A stretch of 64,000 nt of DNA from Sapria himalayana (GCA_029783825.1 JAREIK010002034.1:40895-104894); one strand, 5' to 3'; counted from the first letter of the stretch, positions 33,940-46,631 are shown. The notes: a model not told the origin generated them from the sequence alone. Program-made: numbers and translations.

Positions 33940-35860
33940 TATTTTATGAACCATATAAATTCCTTAACAAGATCTATGTCTCACATTTATATGGTAGACA
34001 TATGAAATTCTGGAATAAACTAGTCGATCTGATGAAAAGACCTTGCTCCATCATTGAATACATGTAGGAAATTCAATCATGTATTGATTCCCTTGCTCAC
34101 ATGAGCAAACATGTTAATTTTGATGAATTATTCATTCAAATTATGAATGCACATGTCTCTCTCTAATACTATTCAAGCTCAAGAGACACTAATTCCAATT
34201 GACTTTAATGAATTATTTGAAAAATTAATTCTTGGAGATTCAACTAAAATTATAGACCAAATTTAAGTCAAGTTAAGCTCAAGTCATTCCAATTAATTGT
34301 GACTGATGATCTTTCAATCAAAATCAACCCTACTATAACCCATATCAACCACAACAACAACAACAACAACAATAATATTTGATCCATTTTAACTCCATTC
34401 GACCATCATAGAATTGGAACACCTCCGCTCTCTCTTATCATTCATGGCATCAAGGGGAGTGTCGGGTCTGCAACATTATTGGCCACTTTATTTTCCACCA
34501 TCACCTCACGTGCTCCCAAATTTGGGCTTATATTTCTACGTCATCACGTGACTCTCCCCAAGTGAATACTACAACATATTATTATGCATGAAGTTCTTCA
34601 TCAAATTGGGTTGTTGATTTTGGTGCCTCTCATTATATTACCACTAATTTGGCTATTCATTCACTTTATCAGACCTACACTAAGTCCTATACTATATTCA
34701 TTATCAATGGTACATGTCTTCCATTCATAATAAGGACTCTTTGTAAGTTTTAATATTGTATGCTTTCGTCGCTCTCACTAATTATTATATGTTTCATCTG
34801 TCTTTAAATTTGATTTTAGTTTTTTCTTTATGTGCCAATAATATAATCACTATTCTATTTTTTATGACTATTCTTTGGTGCAGGATTAGTACATAGGGGC
34901 AATTATAGTCATGAGATAGCATAAAGATGGAATCTATCTTTTACCAAAATATTCCTTACACATATCAATTTTCGCTATGACAAAAGCTACTCAGGATATC
35001 CATTAGTTAAAATTCTGAGGATCCAATTATTATCATTAAGAATTTTTATTTCACATTCTCAACTCCTTAATTTTTCTTGTGTTTCATGTCATTTCAATAA
35101 AAGACACTTTTTCTTTCAATTTCTTTTGTTTCTTCTCTCTTCACTTAAATTTATTTATTTGGGCATATGGACTTCTCATCTTTATTTACTTGATGGATAC
35201 AATTATTAAACAATTTTTTTAATCATTTTATGTAATATGTATGGTTCTATCCGCTTGCACACAAGTCAGATGTTCATGTAATATTTTCCATCTTAAAATG
35301 ACTTTGAAAATTACTTTTCGCTTCCTAAAAAACTTTGTATTTTAAAAATTGGGGCGTATACAGCACTATGTTAATTTCTCTCTAATAATGGTATCACTCA
35401 TCTCGCAAGACCACCACACAATCTTGAGCATAATGGGTATTATGAGCATTAACATCATCATATTGTTGAAACAATTCTCTCTTCTTCATTATCCATCACT
35501 TTTGCTTAAATGTTAGTCTTTCTTTTTTGTCGCAATGATTTATCTTAGCAATAGTATCCCTAAAGATAATGGGTATTATAATCTCCAATCTCATTCTTTC
35601 ATGAGCAACTCTTTCAGAAATAGACAAACCCTAAGAATCCTCATGTTTTTGGTTATAATTATTTTGAGACGCCACTCATACACCAATCATAAACTTGATC
35701 TTATGCCCACTACTCGTGTATTCCTTAGTTATTCTCTTACACTAAGCATTTTTTTGTTATTATATTTCTACTCACACAATCTTTATCTCTTGCCGTGTAT
35801 AATTTGTTGAACATCATTTTTCATTCTCTAAGTCATTCTCACCATTTTGTGACCCCACCG
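33940..35860 (+). pseudogene. Ty1-copia gag-protease-integrase remnant
   Basis: Broken plus-strand frames follow copia order. Gag UBN2-type sequence SHLYGRHMKFWNKLVDLM, then SIIEYM (33981-34070). Zinc knuckle CRVCNIIGHF (34460-34489). Protease WVVDFGASHYITTN (34607-34648), where the catalytic DSGA reads DFGA. Integrase NLEHNGYYEH, stop, HHHIVETILSS (35423-35490), matching PEQNG..ER.HRHIVET. A cytosine-rich tail near 35690-35730 has the KCVFLGYS-like CIP.LF. There is no reverse transcriptase after it, so the element is truncated as well as mutated. Confidence 0.78.
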
Positions 35861-37630
35861 ACTTTTTAATTTTGGCTTCATCTTTGTTTCACATGCCAAA
35901 TATAAGCAAAAATAGATTAGGTATCAAATTTGATATATAGATCTGAATGTTAGTTTTCATTGGAAACCCTCAATTCGATAAGATGAATTTTAATCATCTT
36001 GTATGATATTTTTCTCAATGTCAGGCTAATTAAGAATCTAGGATTGATTCGTGTAAATATATATAGTGAACATAATTTTGTGGTGAATAATTGTACTTTG
36101 GATTTTCTTTGAATATTGATGGATATGTGTGTTATGTAGAATAGAGATTTAAAATTTCACCGCTAAATAATTTATGTATTGATCATGGTGACTGATGGCA
36201 GATAACTCATGTGACACATGCATTAGATTGGTATTGATAGGAAGTGATAACCCTTCTATTACTACCTCATATGATAGATCAAAGAGTGAAAATATTATAT
36301 TTATGTAAGTTATATTGATGTGAGTATAGTGCTTATGAAGTCAAAAGCATGAATGAAATTAATCCAGTATATATCTTCTAAAAGAACTAACATTTAATTA
36401 ATATAGGGTAATCTAACATGTCATAATTTAGGATTTCACTATACTTGGGATTTATGTGCTGGCCATTGTAAATGGTGACTATTAAGTCATGAAAAACACT
36501 CGAGGGGATGTGTTTTATAAAATGATGACAACCTTGTGATTATTTTCTTTTATATGACTTCCATAGGTAAAGTTATCAAGATACATAAATTAATTGATAT
36601 GAGTATGATGCTTACAAAGTTGAAATCTCAAATATAATTATTATCACTTTATTTCACATATTTCATGATAATTAAGATAAGAGAGTAGAAATATTACTCG
36701 AAAAAATCATCAAGGATAGTTGACATATTGCCTAAAATGAGTAAAAATGTGAATGTCACATGAATATAATAAATATGGTTTTAGTGGTAGAAAGTTGAAT
36801 GCACTGTTACAAGGAAACCATCCATGGTATTGATAGTCTAGTTGATCACCACTTTATATGCTAAATGGTAAAAAGATTGTCCATAACTTCTGACCATTTA
36901 TCCAACAATCAAAGATGATATTGTCATTAACCTAAAGAATAATTCATCATACATAAAAAATACACACTAACCAGATAGTCTATATATGTATCTGATAATT
37001 AAGTTTTTTTTTCAACTTGCGTAGTAGTTAATTCATTATTAGTTTTTCAAACAACCATAACAACTAATGTGGGATTGATATATAGACTAACATCAATTGT
37101 ATTACTTGTATGACTCATATACTTGCATATTTTTATTTGGTATAAATACTTGTCCTATGCGCTTTTAGTGTTGCACTATGAATAATTAGTTTTTAATACT
37201 ATAACAAAGTCATAACAAGTTTTTGATATAATTGCTAAAGATTATTTTTCGTTTGATTAGTTAACTTTGAGTTGACCTAACTATTTTTGAAAAAAATTGT
37301 TCTATTTCTGGTTATTTAGTTATTTATTATTGTTTAGAATTTGTTTTTATGTCTGCATATACATTTTTTTTAGCTACCCAATTTATGAATAAAATATCTA
37401 GAATAGAGTCATTAACTTTAAATCTACAAAATTGTTAAAACAAGAAGATAAATATTGTGGTAGAGAGATGAGATATCAAGCATGAAAGACAATGGTAGTA
37501 ACGAGAATAATAAGGAGATACATAATAGGGCTATTAAATAGATTATTCCCCACTAAACCCTAGAAAATATAACTAATACAATCAAATCATTTTGAGTTAA
37601 AGTCAAACCTCAAAGGTATGGCATAAAAAC
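35861..37630. other. AT-rich sequence, possibly LTR-derived, without genes
   Basis: A diverged direct repeat (TTATATTGATGTGAGTATAGTGCTTATGAAGTCAAAA at 36309-36345, and again near 36593-36625) and a TATA-like GGTATAAATACTTG (37139-37152) suggest LTR material. Boundaries cannot be set. Confidence 0.35.
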
Positions 37631-37639
37631 ATCAGTATA

Positions 37640-38035
37640 GGAGATATTTTTTAGAAAACCCAAGCAATCATATTATGACTTTCTTAGAGTTGTGCAAACT
37701 ATCAAGATAAATGGATTTAGTTGATATATGATAAAATTGTACTATTCTATTTTATTTCAAGTGATAAGAAAATGAGCTAGTTCAACCACTTATAATAAAA
37801 ATTTATTGAGAGTTATAATCAACTTGTGATAAAATTTTTCTAACTATGTTTTTCCACCTCAAATCACTTCATAACTTAGGGTGGAGATTAGTCAGTTCAA
37901 ACAAAATAAGCAGAAGATCTTGTATAGTAGTTTGGATCGATTTAAGGATCTACTGATAATGTGTCCACAATATGGATTTAAGCTATGATTTAAAGCCTAA
38001 TTGTTCTATAAATACCAAAATCCAAATAAAAGAGC
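37640..38035 (+). pseudogene. Ty3-gypsy gag remnant
   Basis: Broken frames read PSNHIMTFLELCKLS (37660-37703), then IESYNQLVIKFF (37806-37841), then SLDRFKDLLIMCPQYGFK (37930-37985). These match the gypsy retrotransposon gag pattern (P..H...F.E.C....G, W..L...F...FFP, S.YE.WERFKDLL..CPHHG). Stops and frameshifts are frequent. No pol is seen. The next 0.85 kb holds no recognised domain. Confidence 0.65.
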
Positions 38036-38884
38036 AAGTGAAGGAAGAAAGTTAGAATATTGGAATGGAATAGATTGATGAAGAAGATGATGATGATGAT
38101 GTAGGCAAAGCCAAAAGTATTTTTCAGAATATTGGAGCTCAACATGACCAAATGAAAAGTTTGGGAGAAATGGTAGCTTTCCAATAGTAAGAAGTTAATT
38201 TCAATCCGATATGTCAAGTAGAAAAAACTAATATTTTACAAAATTGAAAGTATATTTTTAGATCCAACAATAATGTCTCTACTAATATCATCCTAATATA
38301 AGAAATCATGAGCATTTATCATGTTATAGCCAAAAAAAATTATAGTAGAAAATATGAAGTAATATTAGAAAAACTTGTGAAGTAACTTGATAAGATATAA
38401 ATGAAAATAGATCAAAGATACAATTGCAACAAGTCAAGAGGAGCAGAAAAGGCTTCATTTGAAGAGAGCATCATTTTACTACTAATAGAGACCGAGGAGA
38501 AATAATTAGCAAGTGAACAAAATAAGGTGGATAGAAACAGAACAAGATTATATGGGGCACAAGAAAAAAAACTATTGAGAATTAAATAGGACAATTAGAA
38601 GTCATGATAGAAGTGAAGAATTTCATTGAATTTTTTAAAATACAAAGGAAAAACAAAGAGTATCTTGGTATGAAAAAGAAGAATGCCCATAATATTGATA
38701 AGTGGTAAAGAAATTGAAAGGTAGAAAATTGAAAAAGAATTCAAAGGAGAAGCCGATAAAAAAGATGAAGTTGTCAATTACACTGTTATGACAACCAAAG
38801 TTATGTTGCCAAAAACCAAAGAATATTATCACCAAAAAATTGTATATGGTATCAGACAAAATATTATCACCAAAGAATGTATGG
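38036..38884. other. Unassigned purine-rich sequence between gypsy gag and En/Spm remnant
   Basis: A small GAT run lies at 38078-38100. The words AAAGAATATTATCACCAAA and GTATGGTAT are repeated at about 38818 and 38858. No gene is recognised; several minus-strand frames of 60-99 codons have no family resemblance. Confidence 0.4.
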
Positions 38885-39057
38885 TATAACAATATCAAGA
38901 TTTTATTTGGATGACCTAGAGTATTATGTTGCACAACACATATATTTTGTTGAACTGTGAGAAAATTACACCTTATATTATGTAAGATTTATAATAATAT
39001 CATATTTTCATTTATTTGTCATTGTATACTTTATAATATTTTAATTAATCAAAATAT
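38885..39057 (+). pseudogene. En/Spm copy A, left segment (DUF4218-C-terminal side), split by insertion
   Basis: The plus strand carries DDLEYYVAQHIYFVEL and ENYTLYYV, matching the stretch that follows the DUF4218 domain in CACTA TNP2 polyproteins. It also matches the minus-strand copy B at 55745-55890 base by base (GACC.AGAGTAT.ATG...). The sequence resumes after the inserted CACTA element at 48027. Confidence 0.7.
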
Positions 39058-39171
39058 CATCACTACAACAAAAATCATAATCAATGACGCTTAAAAAGTG
39101 TTATTATATATATATATATATAATATCACTTATCGATAGCATCATCCGTTAGCGTGACATAAAAAGTCTAT

Positions 39172-39311
39172 ACATATAATGACATTTTTTTTGCAGTGTC
39201 GTTGAATCATACCTTGACGCTAAAATAAAGTATCATTTTTATTAACAATGATGCTTTATTTTAGCATCAAGGTATGATTCAATAACACTGCAAAAAAACG
39301 TCATTATATGT
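39172..39311. repeat. Large inverted repeat (65-bp arms, 11-nt loop) near the left CACTA end
   Basis: The left arm 39172-39236 begins ACATATAATGACAT and contains TTGAATCATACCTTGACGCT. The right arm 39248-39311 is its near-complement, with only a few mismatches. The arms contain the TGACGC sub-terminal motif, so this could form a long hairpin in DNA or in any transcript through the end. Confidence 0.9.
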
Positions 39312-39998
39312 TGTAGCTATCATAACTTTTTTTAATACTATGACGCTTAGTAAAAGCGTCAAGGAAGATTAAGATTTAAATAAATTTAAATTTAATAATT
39401 ATTATAAATATATTTTCCTCTGTTATTGTAATACTGCATGCACATAAGAACAACATTCTTTACAATTCATACCAAGAATACAGTTTTCAAGTACAATGGG
39501 GAACTCGGACTTCTTACAAATCAAAAAAAAAAATATAACACAATTTCAACATTCATTTCTTAAATTCAATTCAAAATTTTTGATATATGCAACCCAATTG
39601 TGCCTTATCTCCATAAAATTGGTTCCTGCTAGCCTGACAAAGTTGAGAGTTAATTTCCAAATAAGGTAACTGCATACAAAAAAATGAATAATAAATACTT
39701 ACACTTGCAGAAAAAAAATATATTATAGAGCATTGTAAAAAAAACAAGAATGATAACAACATATCATAGAAATAATTTATATAACAATTGACATGTACGA
39801 TTAAATAAATTTTACAACAACAAAGACAGAGTTAGTAGTAATGGATAAAATATAAAGCAGGAGATTTATCAATTATGACATAAAATTTTTGATAAGGTAT
39901 GTTTTTTAAAGTGAAGATTTCTTTGAGCCTTGTATTAAGAAAAAACATTTTTGTTACCAATAAATGCTTCATTCTATAATAAGAAGGGAAAAACTTAC

Positions 39999-40355
39999 AT
40001 ATTAACAATGTCTTTAAGATCATCTGAAGGTTGATGATGCAAGGAATCAAGGTAATAGGTGATCAAATTCATTATGTCAAGTACCACCAATACCCAATGA
40101 AAACTACAAAATTAACATTAGTGTAATAACATAACATTTATAATTTGATAAATATGCATACTTATAATCTTACTTATGTTAAATAACTTACCCTAAGTTA
40201 TATGGAATAAAAACAAAATCTGCATTATTTGCATTCATCAACCGATTAACTATAATACTTGAGCTATTTTTCTTGCTTGCTTCTCTCAATCTAGCTTTGA
40301 AAACCAATGTTAGATTTACAAAAATAAATCGCTCAGCCTCTTTAGCATCAACCAT
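39999..40355 (-). CDS. Ulp1/C48 cysteine-protease-like segment, two exons, inside the CACTA element
   Basis: Two minus-strand exons are open and join cleanly. Exon 40355-40192 starts MVDAKEAERFIFVNL and ends ADFVFIPYNLG at a GG|GTAAGT donor. Exon 40103-39999 follows a TTTTGTAG acceptor and reads FHWVLVVLDIMNLITYYLDS, ending at AT|GTAAGT. F.IPYN...HWVL.V.D......YLDS is the core of the Ulp1-type SUMO protease fold: the His of HW and the Asp of LDS are catalytic. Many plant CACTA and Mutator-like elements carry such a domain. I did not find the third exon with the catalytic Cys (usual pattern Q..S.DCG), so the segment may be partial. No stops are seen in it. Confidence 0.72.
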
Positions 40356-41848
40356 CTTTGTATGCAAGTGTCTGATTTAATTTCACACAATATTTAAAAG
40401 TTTTAATATTTTAATTTAACTAATATTAAATACAATTCTCATTATGAAAAATTAAAGCATAAATAAGATAGTTAAAATATATGAAAAATATATTAAATGT
40501 TTCTCTTACCATATATAGAACATAAGGCAATTAGATGATACATCTGTTGATAATATTATGATATCCATATCTTCTTTCATGAGAAAGATCTTAAAAGACT
40601 GTCCAAAAACCTCATCTATGAAAATTGTGGGATAAATAACAATTTGACAGTCACCATCTTATTGTGATACTTAGAAAAAATTAACACTCGAGAATATTCA
40701 ATGAATCAAAAATCATTTATAAATATTAGAGTAATCAAGAAATATATATTTAGCCACCCAAAATATTATCATATTCCATTATGGAATAGATTCGTATTTT
40801 GGAAAATTATCAATCAATTAGTTAATTTGTGGTTATAACTTTAGGTGCTAATGAGACGAGACAACTCACAAGCTACTCGGACTCGATTAAAATTCGATCA
40901 AAACTCAACTCGTGTAAGATCAATTCGAGTTCGAGCATGACTAAAAATATTAACTAGTTTAGTCGGCAAACTAATAACTCGACTCAAATAGATCACAACT
41001 CAAAAACTTTTGTATATAAAATTTTAAATTTTTTTTATTTATATCTCTATTTTAGGAGATGAAATATATAATATATCTCTATTTTTTTATTCTTAAAAAT
41101 CATACATTTTTATTATTTATGTAGTTATAAATATATTTATTTTTAAAATATTTAATTTTCTCTAAAGAAAAGATATAATAAAATAGGATATTATTCTATA
41201 AATTATATTAATAAATTAATATTATAATGAATATATAAAAACTATTATTATAATTTATATCCAAATTAAAATTAGTCATTATACATTTTTATATAAATCT
41301 TAAATAGTTTTCAGCTTACTTTTTATTTTATCTAAGCTTAGTGTTCTAACCTTAACAACTAATTTTAGGAGAATTGTATAATTTTTTTAACAAACCAAAC
41401 AAAATTCAATGTTGGATTCCAACCATTTACTACATTCAATGGAATGGTTGCATAGTTGTTGCATTAAAGAAAGCATGATTCAAGGTGGGTCATGTGTCAG
41501 AAGGCAAATCACATGCCCAGCCTTATCACACCAAACCCATGACATTTTTTGTAGCTATCATGTATGCTCAAATCACAGTCTCATATGCACCACACCAAAA
41601 CCCAACATGACCCATGTCAAGCATAAGACTCGAACCAAATTTAGTCTAGACGGTTAATAAGTTGGATCAAGCTATGCTACAGATACACAACGAACAAGGA
41701 CCACTCCATCATCCCTCCATTATCAACATCTAACACTGCAATTTAATCATCAAAGCATACATTTTTCCTTGAAACTAACTATTCTAGTAGTTTTTTAGAC
41801 GTGTTTAAACCATCACTAATGTATTAAAATTTGTCATTACATCTACCC
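40356..41848. other. CACTA interior, no recognised genes
   Basis: A patch rich in GACTCGA/ACTCGA words at 40850-41000 resembles the sub-terminal words of GC-rich hATs, and a less AT-rich stretch lies at 41400-41690. Neither shows paired ends. Upstream exons of the Ulp1-like gene may lie here but are not recognisable. Confidence 0.4.
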
Positions 41849-44800
41849 TAGAGGTGTCAAACGTGCCGGGCCGGCCCGACACGTTCTTAAACCGTGCCCG
41901 GGTTAAGAACTTCCCGTGCCGTGCCGTGCCTGGCCAGGCACGGCTCGTGCCTTGGCACGGCACGCCGGCACGGGTCCATCCCGTGCTGGTTCACGCAGGC
42001 ACGCGTGGTACTGGCGGCATGTCACGTGTGGCGTGGCGTGAGTCGTGACTCGTGACCCGTCCGGCCGTCCCCTTGCCCCCCCGGTAAAAAGACCATGGGT
42101 CGGTCTGATTGTACCCAACCCATGGTCTTTTTACTGCCGATACTGATACCCGACGCCCATTACGGATTTACGGCATTACCCATTCATTATAGAACCGATC
42201 CGAGCAATTCCAACGGCAAAAAAAAAAATTCAAACTTCACCGATTTTCAGCCCTTGGATTCACCTCCAACGGCTAGGGGGCAGAATCCAACGGTCCTCGT
42301 GATTCTGCCCCTTAAAAATCTTAAAAAAATTCAAAAAAATAATAAAAAAATATTTTCTTTTTATAAAAAAAAGCATTCTTTAGCCTATAAATTCTACTCC
42401 CCTCCATATAACATTTATGTTTTTCAAAAACATAAAACCTCTCAATACTTTCTCTCTCTTACATAAACCGTGCATCGCTCTCTCGGGCCTCGTGAATTTG
42501 ATTTCGGCTTGAATTTTCGTGAAACTCAACTTGAGTTTTGAACATCAGAGCTTCCTGCGGTGCACCTTACATGTGACTGACCTCATTGCTTTTACCGGGT
42601 AATTTATTTTATGTTTTTTTGTACTTTCTTTCTCTAAAGCTTCACTCTCTAGAAAAACTTACGAAAAATAAAAAATGACAAATACACCTAACACGTATTT
42701 AAATTTGGAAAATGAAAATGTTAGTGTTACACAGACGTCTGTGGCTCCTGAAACTTTGGTTTCTCCTGTGTCTCAACCCAAAGTTCCAAAAAACAAAAAA
42801 CTAGGAGGACTTCTATAGTTTGGACACATTTTAAAATCGTAACACAAGTAGATGTTAGGGGTGAGAAACTTGAAATGACACAGTACAAATATTGTATGAT
42901 ACTTTTAACATGCAAGAGTACATGTGGGACTGGGCATCTCAAGAGGCATGCTGAAATATGCTCCAAAAAACATGGACCCTTATATCCTAGGCAAACCCAA
43001 CTTGGCACTACATTTTTTGAGACTGGATCGAGTTCAGTCTCAAAGTTTACTCCCTTCGTATACTCCAGCAAGTTGGGTAGGGACGGCATGGCCAGGCTCA
43101 TCACATTGATGGGTCTTCCGATCAGATTTTCGAAAGATCCGAGGGTAGTGCGCATCATGCAGACTTATTTTCAGCCATCCTATCGTAGGATTCCTAGGTC
43201 CACATCTAGGAGTGACATACTAAAGATATATAAGTTAGAAAAACAAAAAATAATTAAGGAATTTTTGGCATTTAGTGGAGTGGTGTCCGTGACGTCCGAT
43301 ATATGGACATGTCACGATGATTCTTCTTATGCATGTCTCACGAGTCATTATGTAGATTCTAACTGGACAATCAATAAAAAAAATATTAGGATTCACTGAG
43401 ATTCTTCATCCTCATGATGGCCCGGCCATTTTTGAGTGTATGATGAAACTATTTAGGGAATATAAAATTCAAAATAAAATTTTTAGTGTCACTTTCGATA
43501 ATGCTGCGAATAATGGAGTAGCGATCAATATGTTTGTTAGGAATATTAGAGACGCACCATTAGGAGAGATCTTTCATGTCAGATGCATGTGTCATGTTAT
43601 TAACCTGATAGTTCAAGCGGGTATGAAGGTCTGTTCCCCCGCATTGAAAAATATACGCAATGCACTCAAGTATATCCGCACTCCTCGCAGACTACAAGAG
43701 TTTGGTAATCTCTGTTTGTCTACGAATCTTAAGAAGAAGAAATTCCAATCAGATGTGAGACATCGTTGGAATTACACGTACCTGATGTTGGAATCATGTG
43801 TTGGATACGAACACGTGATATCCGACTACGTCAATAGTAAGAGTGACGAACTTATTATTGACGACACTGACTGGGCTTCAGGAATTTCATTTATGAAATT
43901 CCTAAAGATATTTTATGACACGACGAACATGTGTTCATCGGTTTATACGCCCATCACTTGCATTGCACTCCGTTGCATATGCAACATTAGTAGCATGTTT
44001 AAGAAGTATCGAGCGGACCCGACGCTTAGCCATATGGTTGCAGAGATGGAGACCAAGTACCTGAAGTACTGGTCCACCATTCCATCTCTTTATTGTCTCG
44101 CAGCATGCATGGACCCTAGGGCTAAGGTGGAAGGGGTTGAAAACACCCTAACTTTCATTTCCTCGTGCATGAACCTGGAAGAGCCACCTGAAGGGTTCAT
44201 TTACGAGAAGTTGACAGACATGTTCACATACTACGATACTAGGTATGGTGGTGGTGGTGGTGAGACTGTGAGTACGGATACTGATACCTTGTTCGGAGAT
44301 GACGATTATTCCATTAACCTAGCGAGGGGGAAACGTAGGGGTGGACCATCACATAGGAACGAGCTGTCTCGGTACTTAGATACCGATTACTGCTCAATCC
44401 TATCACCTTCTGATAATAAGAATCTTGATTTATTACAGTGGTGGAAATCATATGAGTCCGCCTATCCAGTGCTATCTAGGATGGCACGGGATCTACTGAC
44501 TCCTCCGGTGTCGAGCGTAGCATCGGAGTCTGCTTTTTCTGTTGCAGTGAACGTGATTTCGGATAGGAGATCGAGATTATGTCCAGATATGGTTGAGGCC
44601 TTGGCATGTTTGAAGGATTGGGAGGAATCGAGATTTAGCATCAGTGATCGTGCTGAAGCTGGGACTGTGACAGACACTGCAGTCGCATCCGCATCCACTA
44701 CGATGGTGGAGGAGCTGATTGCCGATGATGATGATCCATATGATACTAATCTTGATGTTGCGGCTGATGATTCTCATGATATGCCGCTTGACGATTGATG

Positions 44801-45442
44801 CTCATCTGCTCTTTTTTTTCGATATTTTTTTATTTATTTATTTATACGCTTTGTTTGTACTTTGTACCATACGTTGTGTTGAAACTTATACTTGTTTTGT
44901 TCGGACTATTGGTTTCAAAAGTATGATTGGTAATTTTTCATTTGTGTAGTTTAATTTTTTTTTAATTTTAATTTTTACTAACTTAATGTATTTATTTATT
45001 ATTTTACGATTTAAATTTTATTTTAAAAATTAATAACTTTAAATTTTAATATATAATTAATAAATTATAATAATAAAAAAAGCTAAACTTAATTGAATAA
45101 AAAAAAAATTTTTTTCTAATATTTGTTTGTTTTATTTAATTTTAAATTTTATAATTTTTACAAAAAATTATATTTTTTAATTATTACTAATACTCTATAG
45201 TCTATACGATTACTTAATCAAAAAATTTACAAAAAAAAAATTCTAATCTACCATTTTCAGCCCATGCGGCCTCCCGGACCCCGGTTGACCCGGTCCCGCG
45301 TTGCGGCTCCCTCCTGCCCGGCCGTGCCGCCTGGCCTGTATGGCCAAGGCGTGCCCGAGCGGGCCCGGCACGGCACGGTAGCACGGCCGTGCTCGTGAAA
45401 AATGGGTCGTGTCGTGCTGGGCCGGCCCGTTTGACACCTCTA
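41849..45442 (+). mobile_element. hAT transposon (copy 1), 3594 bp, nearly full length, perfect 8-bp TSD
   Basis: The ends are TAGAGGTGTCAAACG on the left and the exact inverse CGTTTGACACCTCTA on the right. The 8-bp duplication ATCTACCC is identical at 41841-41848 and 45443-45450. Both sub-terminal regions are strongly GC-rich with clustered GGCACGG/CCGTGCC words. It carries one transposase gene on the plus strand. Of the five related copies here it is the best preserved and evidently the youngest. It interrupts the CACTA element between its Ulp1-like and RNA-binding-protein parts. Confidence 0.96.
42675..44798 (+). pseudogene. hAT transposase (copy 1), near-complete but with two single-base indels
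   Basis: Ac-like hAT transposases cut and paste their element by a DDE mechanism. In order: start MTNTPNTYLNLENEN (42675), BED zinc finger (42815-42960, CGTGHLKRH), RNase-H-like catalytic core with SDIW (first Asp 43298) and TFDNAANN (second Asp 43497), RWNYTYLMLE, a DUF4413-type segment with ACMDPRAKVEGV, and the hATC dimerisation region with the conserved SVASESAFS (Glu 44526), ending SHDMPLDD. About 700 codons is usual for the family. Relative to copy 2, one base is missing near 42769 and one A is extra in the A-run at 43377-43384, putting 42770-43380 in another frame. The first BED Cys is Tyr (TAC, 42884). The intact final 452-codon frame starts at 43440. Confidence 0.9.
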
Positions 45443-45819
45443 ATCTACCCTGAGGTTGGTAAGGGAGATTGGGTAAAGGGTGAAAAAAGAAACTATTCTA
45501 GTAGTTTTTACTTCATCATGACAATAATTTTCCATGAACAAAAAAGGTATTGTCATATAAAATGCTAAGCTAGGAAAGATGAGACAGTGTTAAGGAAAAG
45601 GGTACTTGGAATGATAAAGCTTTCAGAACAGTAAATCAGGAGGTATCCACTAAGTGAAGCTACTAAACTTAATAAACAACATTGCAGAGTCTACACAAAA
45701 TACACCAATAAATAAAGTTTCACAGCACACTCCAAACAAGCTACATACCAAGCTTCTTATACATAGAGACAAACATCTACTTGATGCATTTGAAGCTTAA
45801 AAATAATAACTTTTAAAGA
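45443..45819 (-). other. CACTA interior, probably 3' flank of the captured RNA-binding-protein gene
   Basis: Non-coding, and by position downstream of the TAA at 45820 on the minus strand. No polyadenylation signal could be singled out. Confidence 0.4.
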
Positions 45820-46631
45820 TTACCAATAGGATGGGTATGGTATACTGCTACTCCTATCATAGCTTCTGGACCTTAACTGACCACCAGACCCAAGTGGTGA
45901 CCCAGAAAGTCTCTGACTCAAATCATAAGAAATGCCAGAGAAAGGTGACCCATATGCATTGGGGTGGTTCATGCTATTAGGGAAGGCTGGTACTGAATAA
46001 AATCAAAAAGTATACAGCACAAGAGACGCTGAAGAAAATAACCCAGAAAGAAATCACAACTCATGAAAGTTCTAGAAGTACAGCACCTCCTAAATAACAA
46101 CGGGGAGAAGAATAGGACGATCCCCTACATGACTCAAACAATCGTTTGGATTGAAGTGAGTTTTCACTTCCACTCAGCAGCAAAGGAGAATGCATTGGCA
46201 TTCTAGATAAATTTGGGGAAGAAACAATCACATTACAGATGTTCTGTAGTTTATATTGCCCAGAAATCTGCACAAAGAAGAGTTTTGCTAGTTTAATTAA
46301 TAACAGGTAAAATCATGTCTAATGGGCAGTTGGAGAAACTACAGGAAGTACAACAACTGGATCCACCAGAAGAGATAAATTCATATACAGTCAAATGCTT
46401 GTAGAAAATAATGGACACACCGTAAACTTTAGGGTACGATCATAGATAACCACTAGACCAGAGAAAAGCTTGACAACATAGTCTGCAATCTCACGAGTTT
46501 CATATTCTGCAAAAGCATATCCTTTGAATTTGTCACTCTCCTTATCCCGTCAAAGTGCAACTTCAGAACTCTCCCAGCTTGAATTAAAATATCATACAAA
46601 ACCCTATCACTCACCCTCTCATCCAAATTCC
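45820..46631 (-). pseudogene. RRM RNA-binding-protein gene fragment captured in the CACTA element (three exons)
   Basis: Minus-strand exons with good splice sites. 46631-46421 reads GNLDERVSDRVLYDILIQAG, then RV, a one-base deletion, then KFKGYAFAEYETREIADYVV and KLFSGL...DRTLKF, an RRM with its RNP motifs. 46267 to about 46070 starts ISGQYKLQN and is Ser-rich, with SPNLSRMP and SLQSKRL. 45992-45820 reads AFPNSMNHPNAYGSPFSG and ends RSSSIPYPSYW, stop. This matches the architecture of a plant single-RRM protein (GNLDERVSDRVLYDILIQAGRV type; RBM7/SF3B4-like in general descriptions). Introns are retained, so capture was at the DNA level. The exon with the start codon is not found. The frameshift suggests a non-functional protein. 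Confidence 0.8.

Noticed and set aside
40847..41010. Possible second GC-rich hAT of the CGAGC type within the CACTA element
   Set aside because: Similar word usage only; no paired ends or duplication.
41854..42466. Frames of 64-123 codons in the left end of hAT copy 1
   Set aside because: Sub-terminal repeats and untranslated leader; the same region in other copies is not open.
42797..42803. First frameshift of hAT copy 1 placed in the A-run before CTAGG
   Set aside because: Copy 2 has the same two A-runs and stays in frame; the one-base difference is upstream, near 42769 (CCTGTGTCTC against CCAGTCGTCTC).
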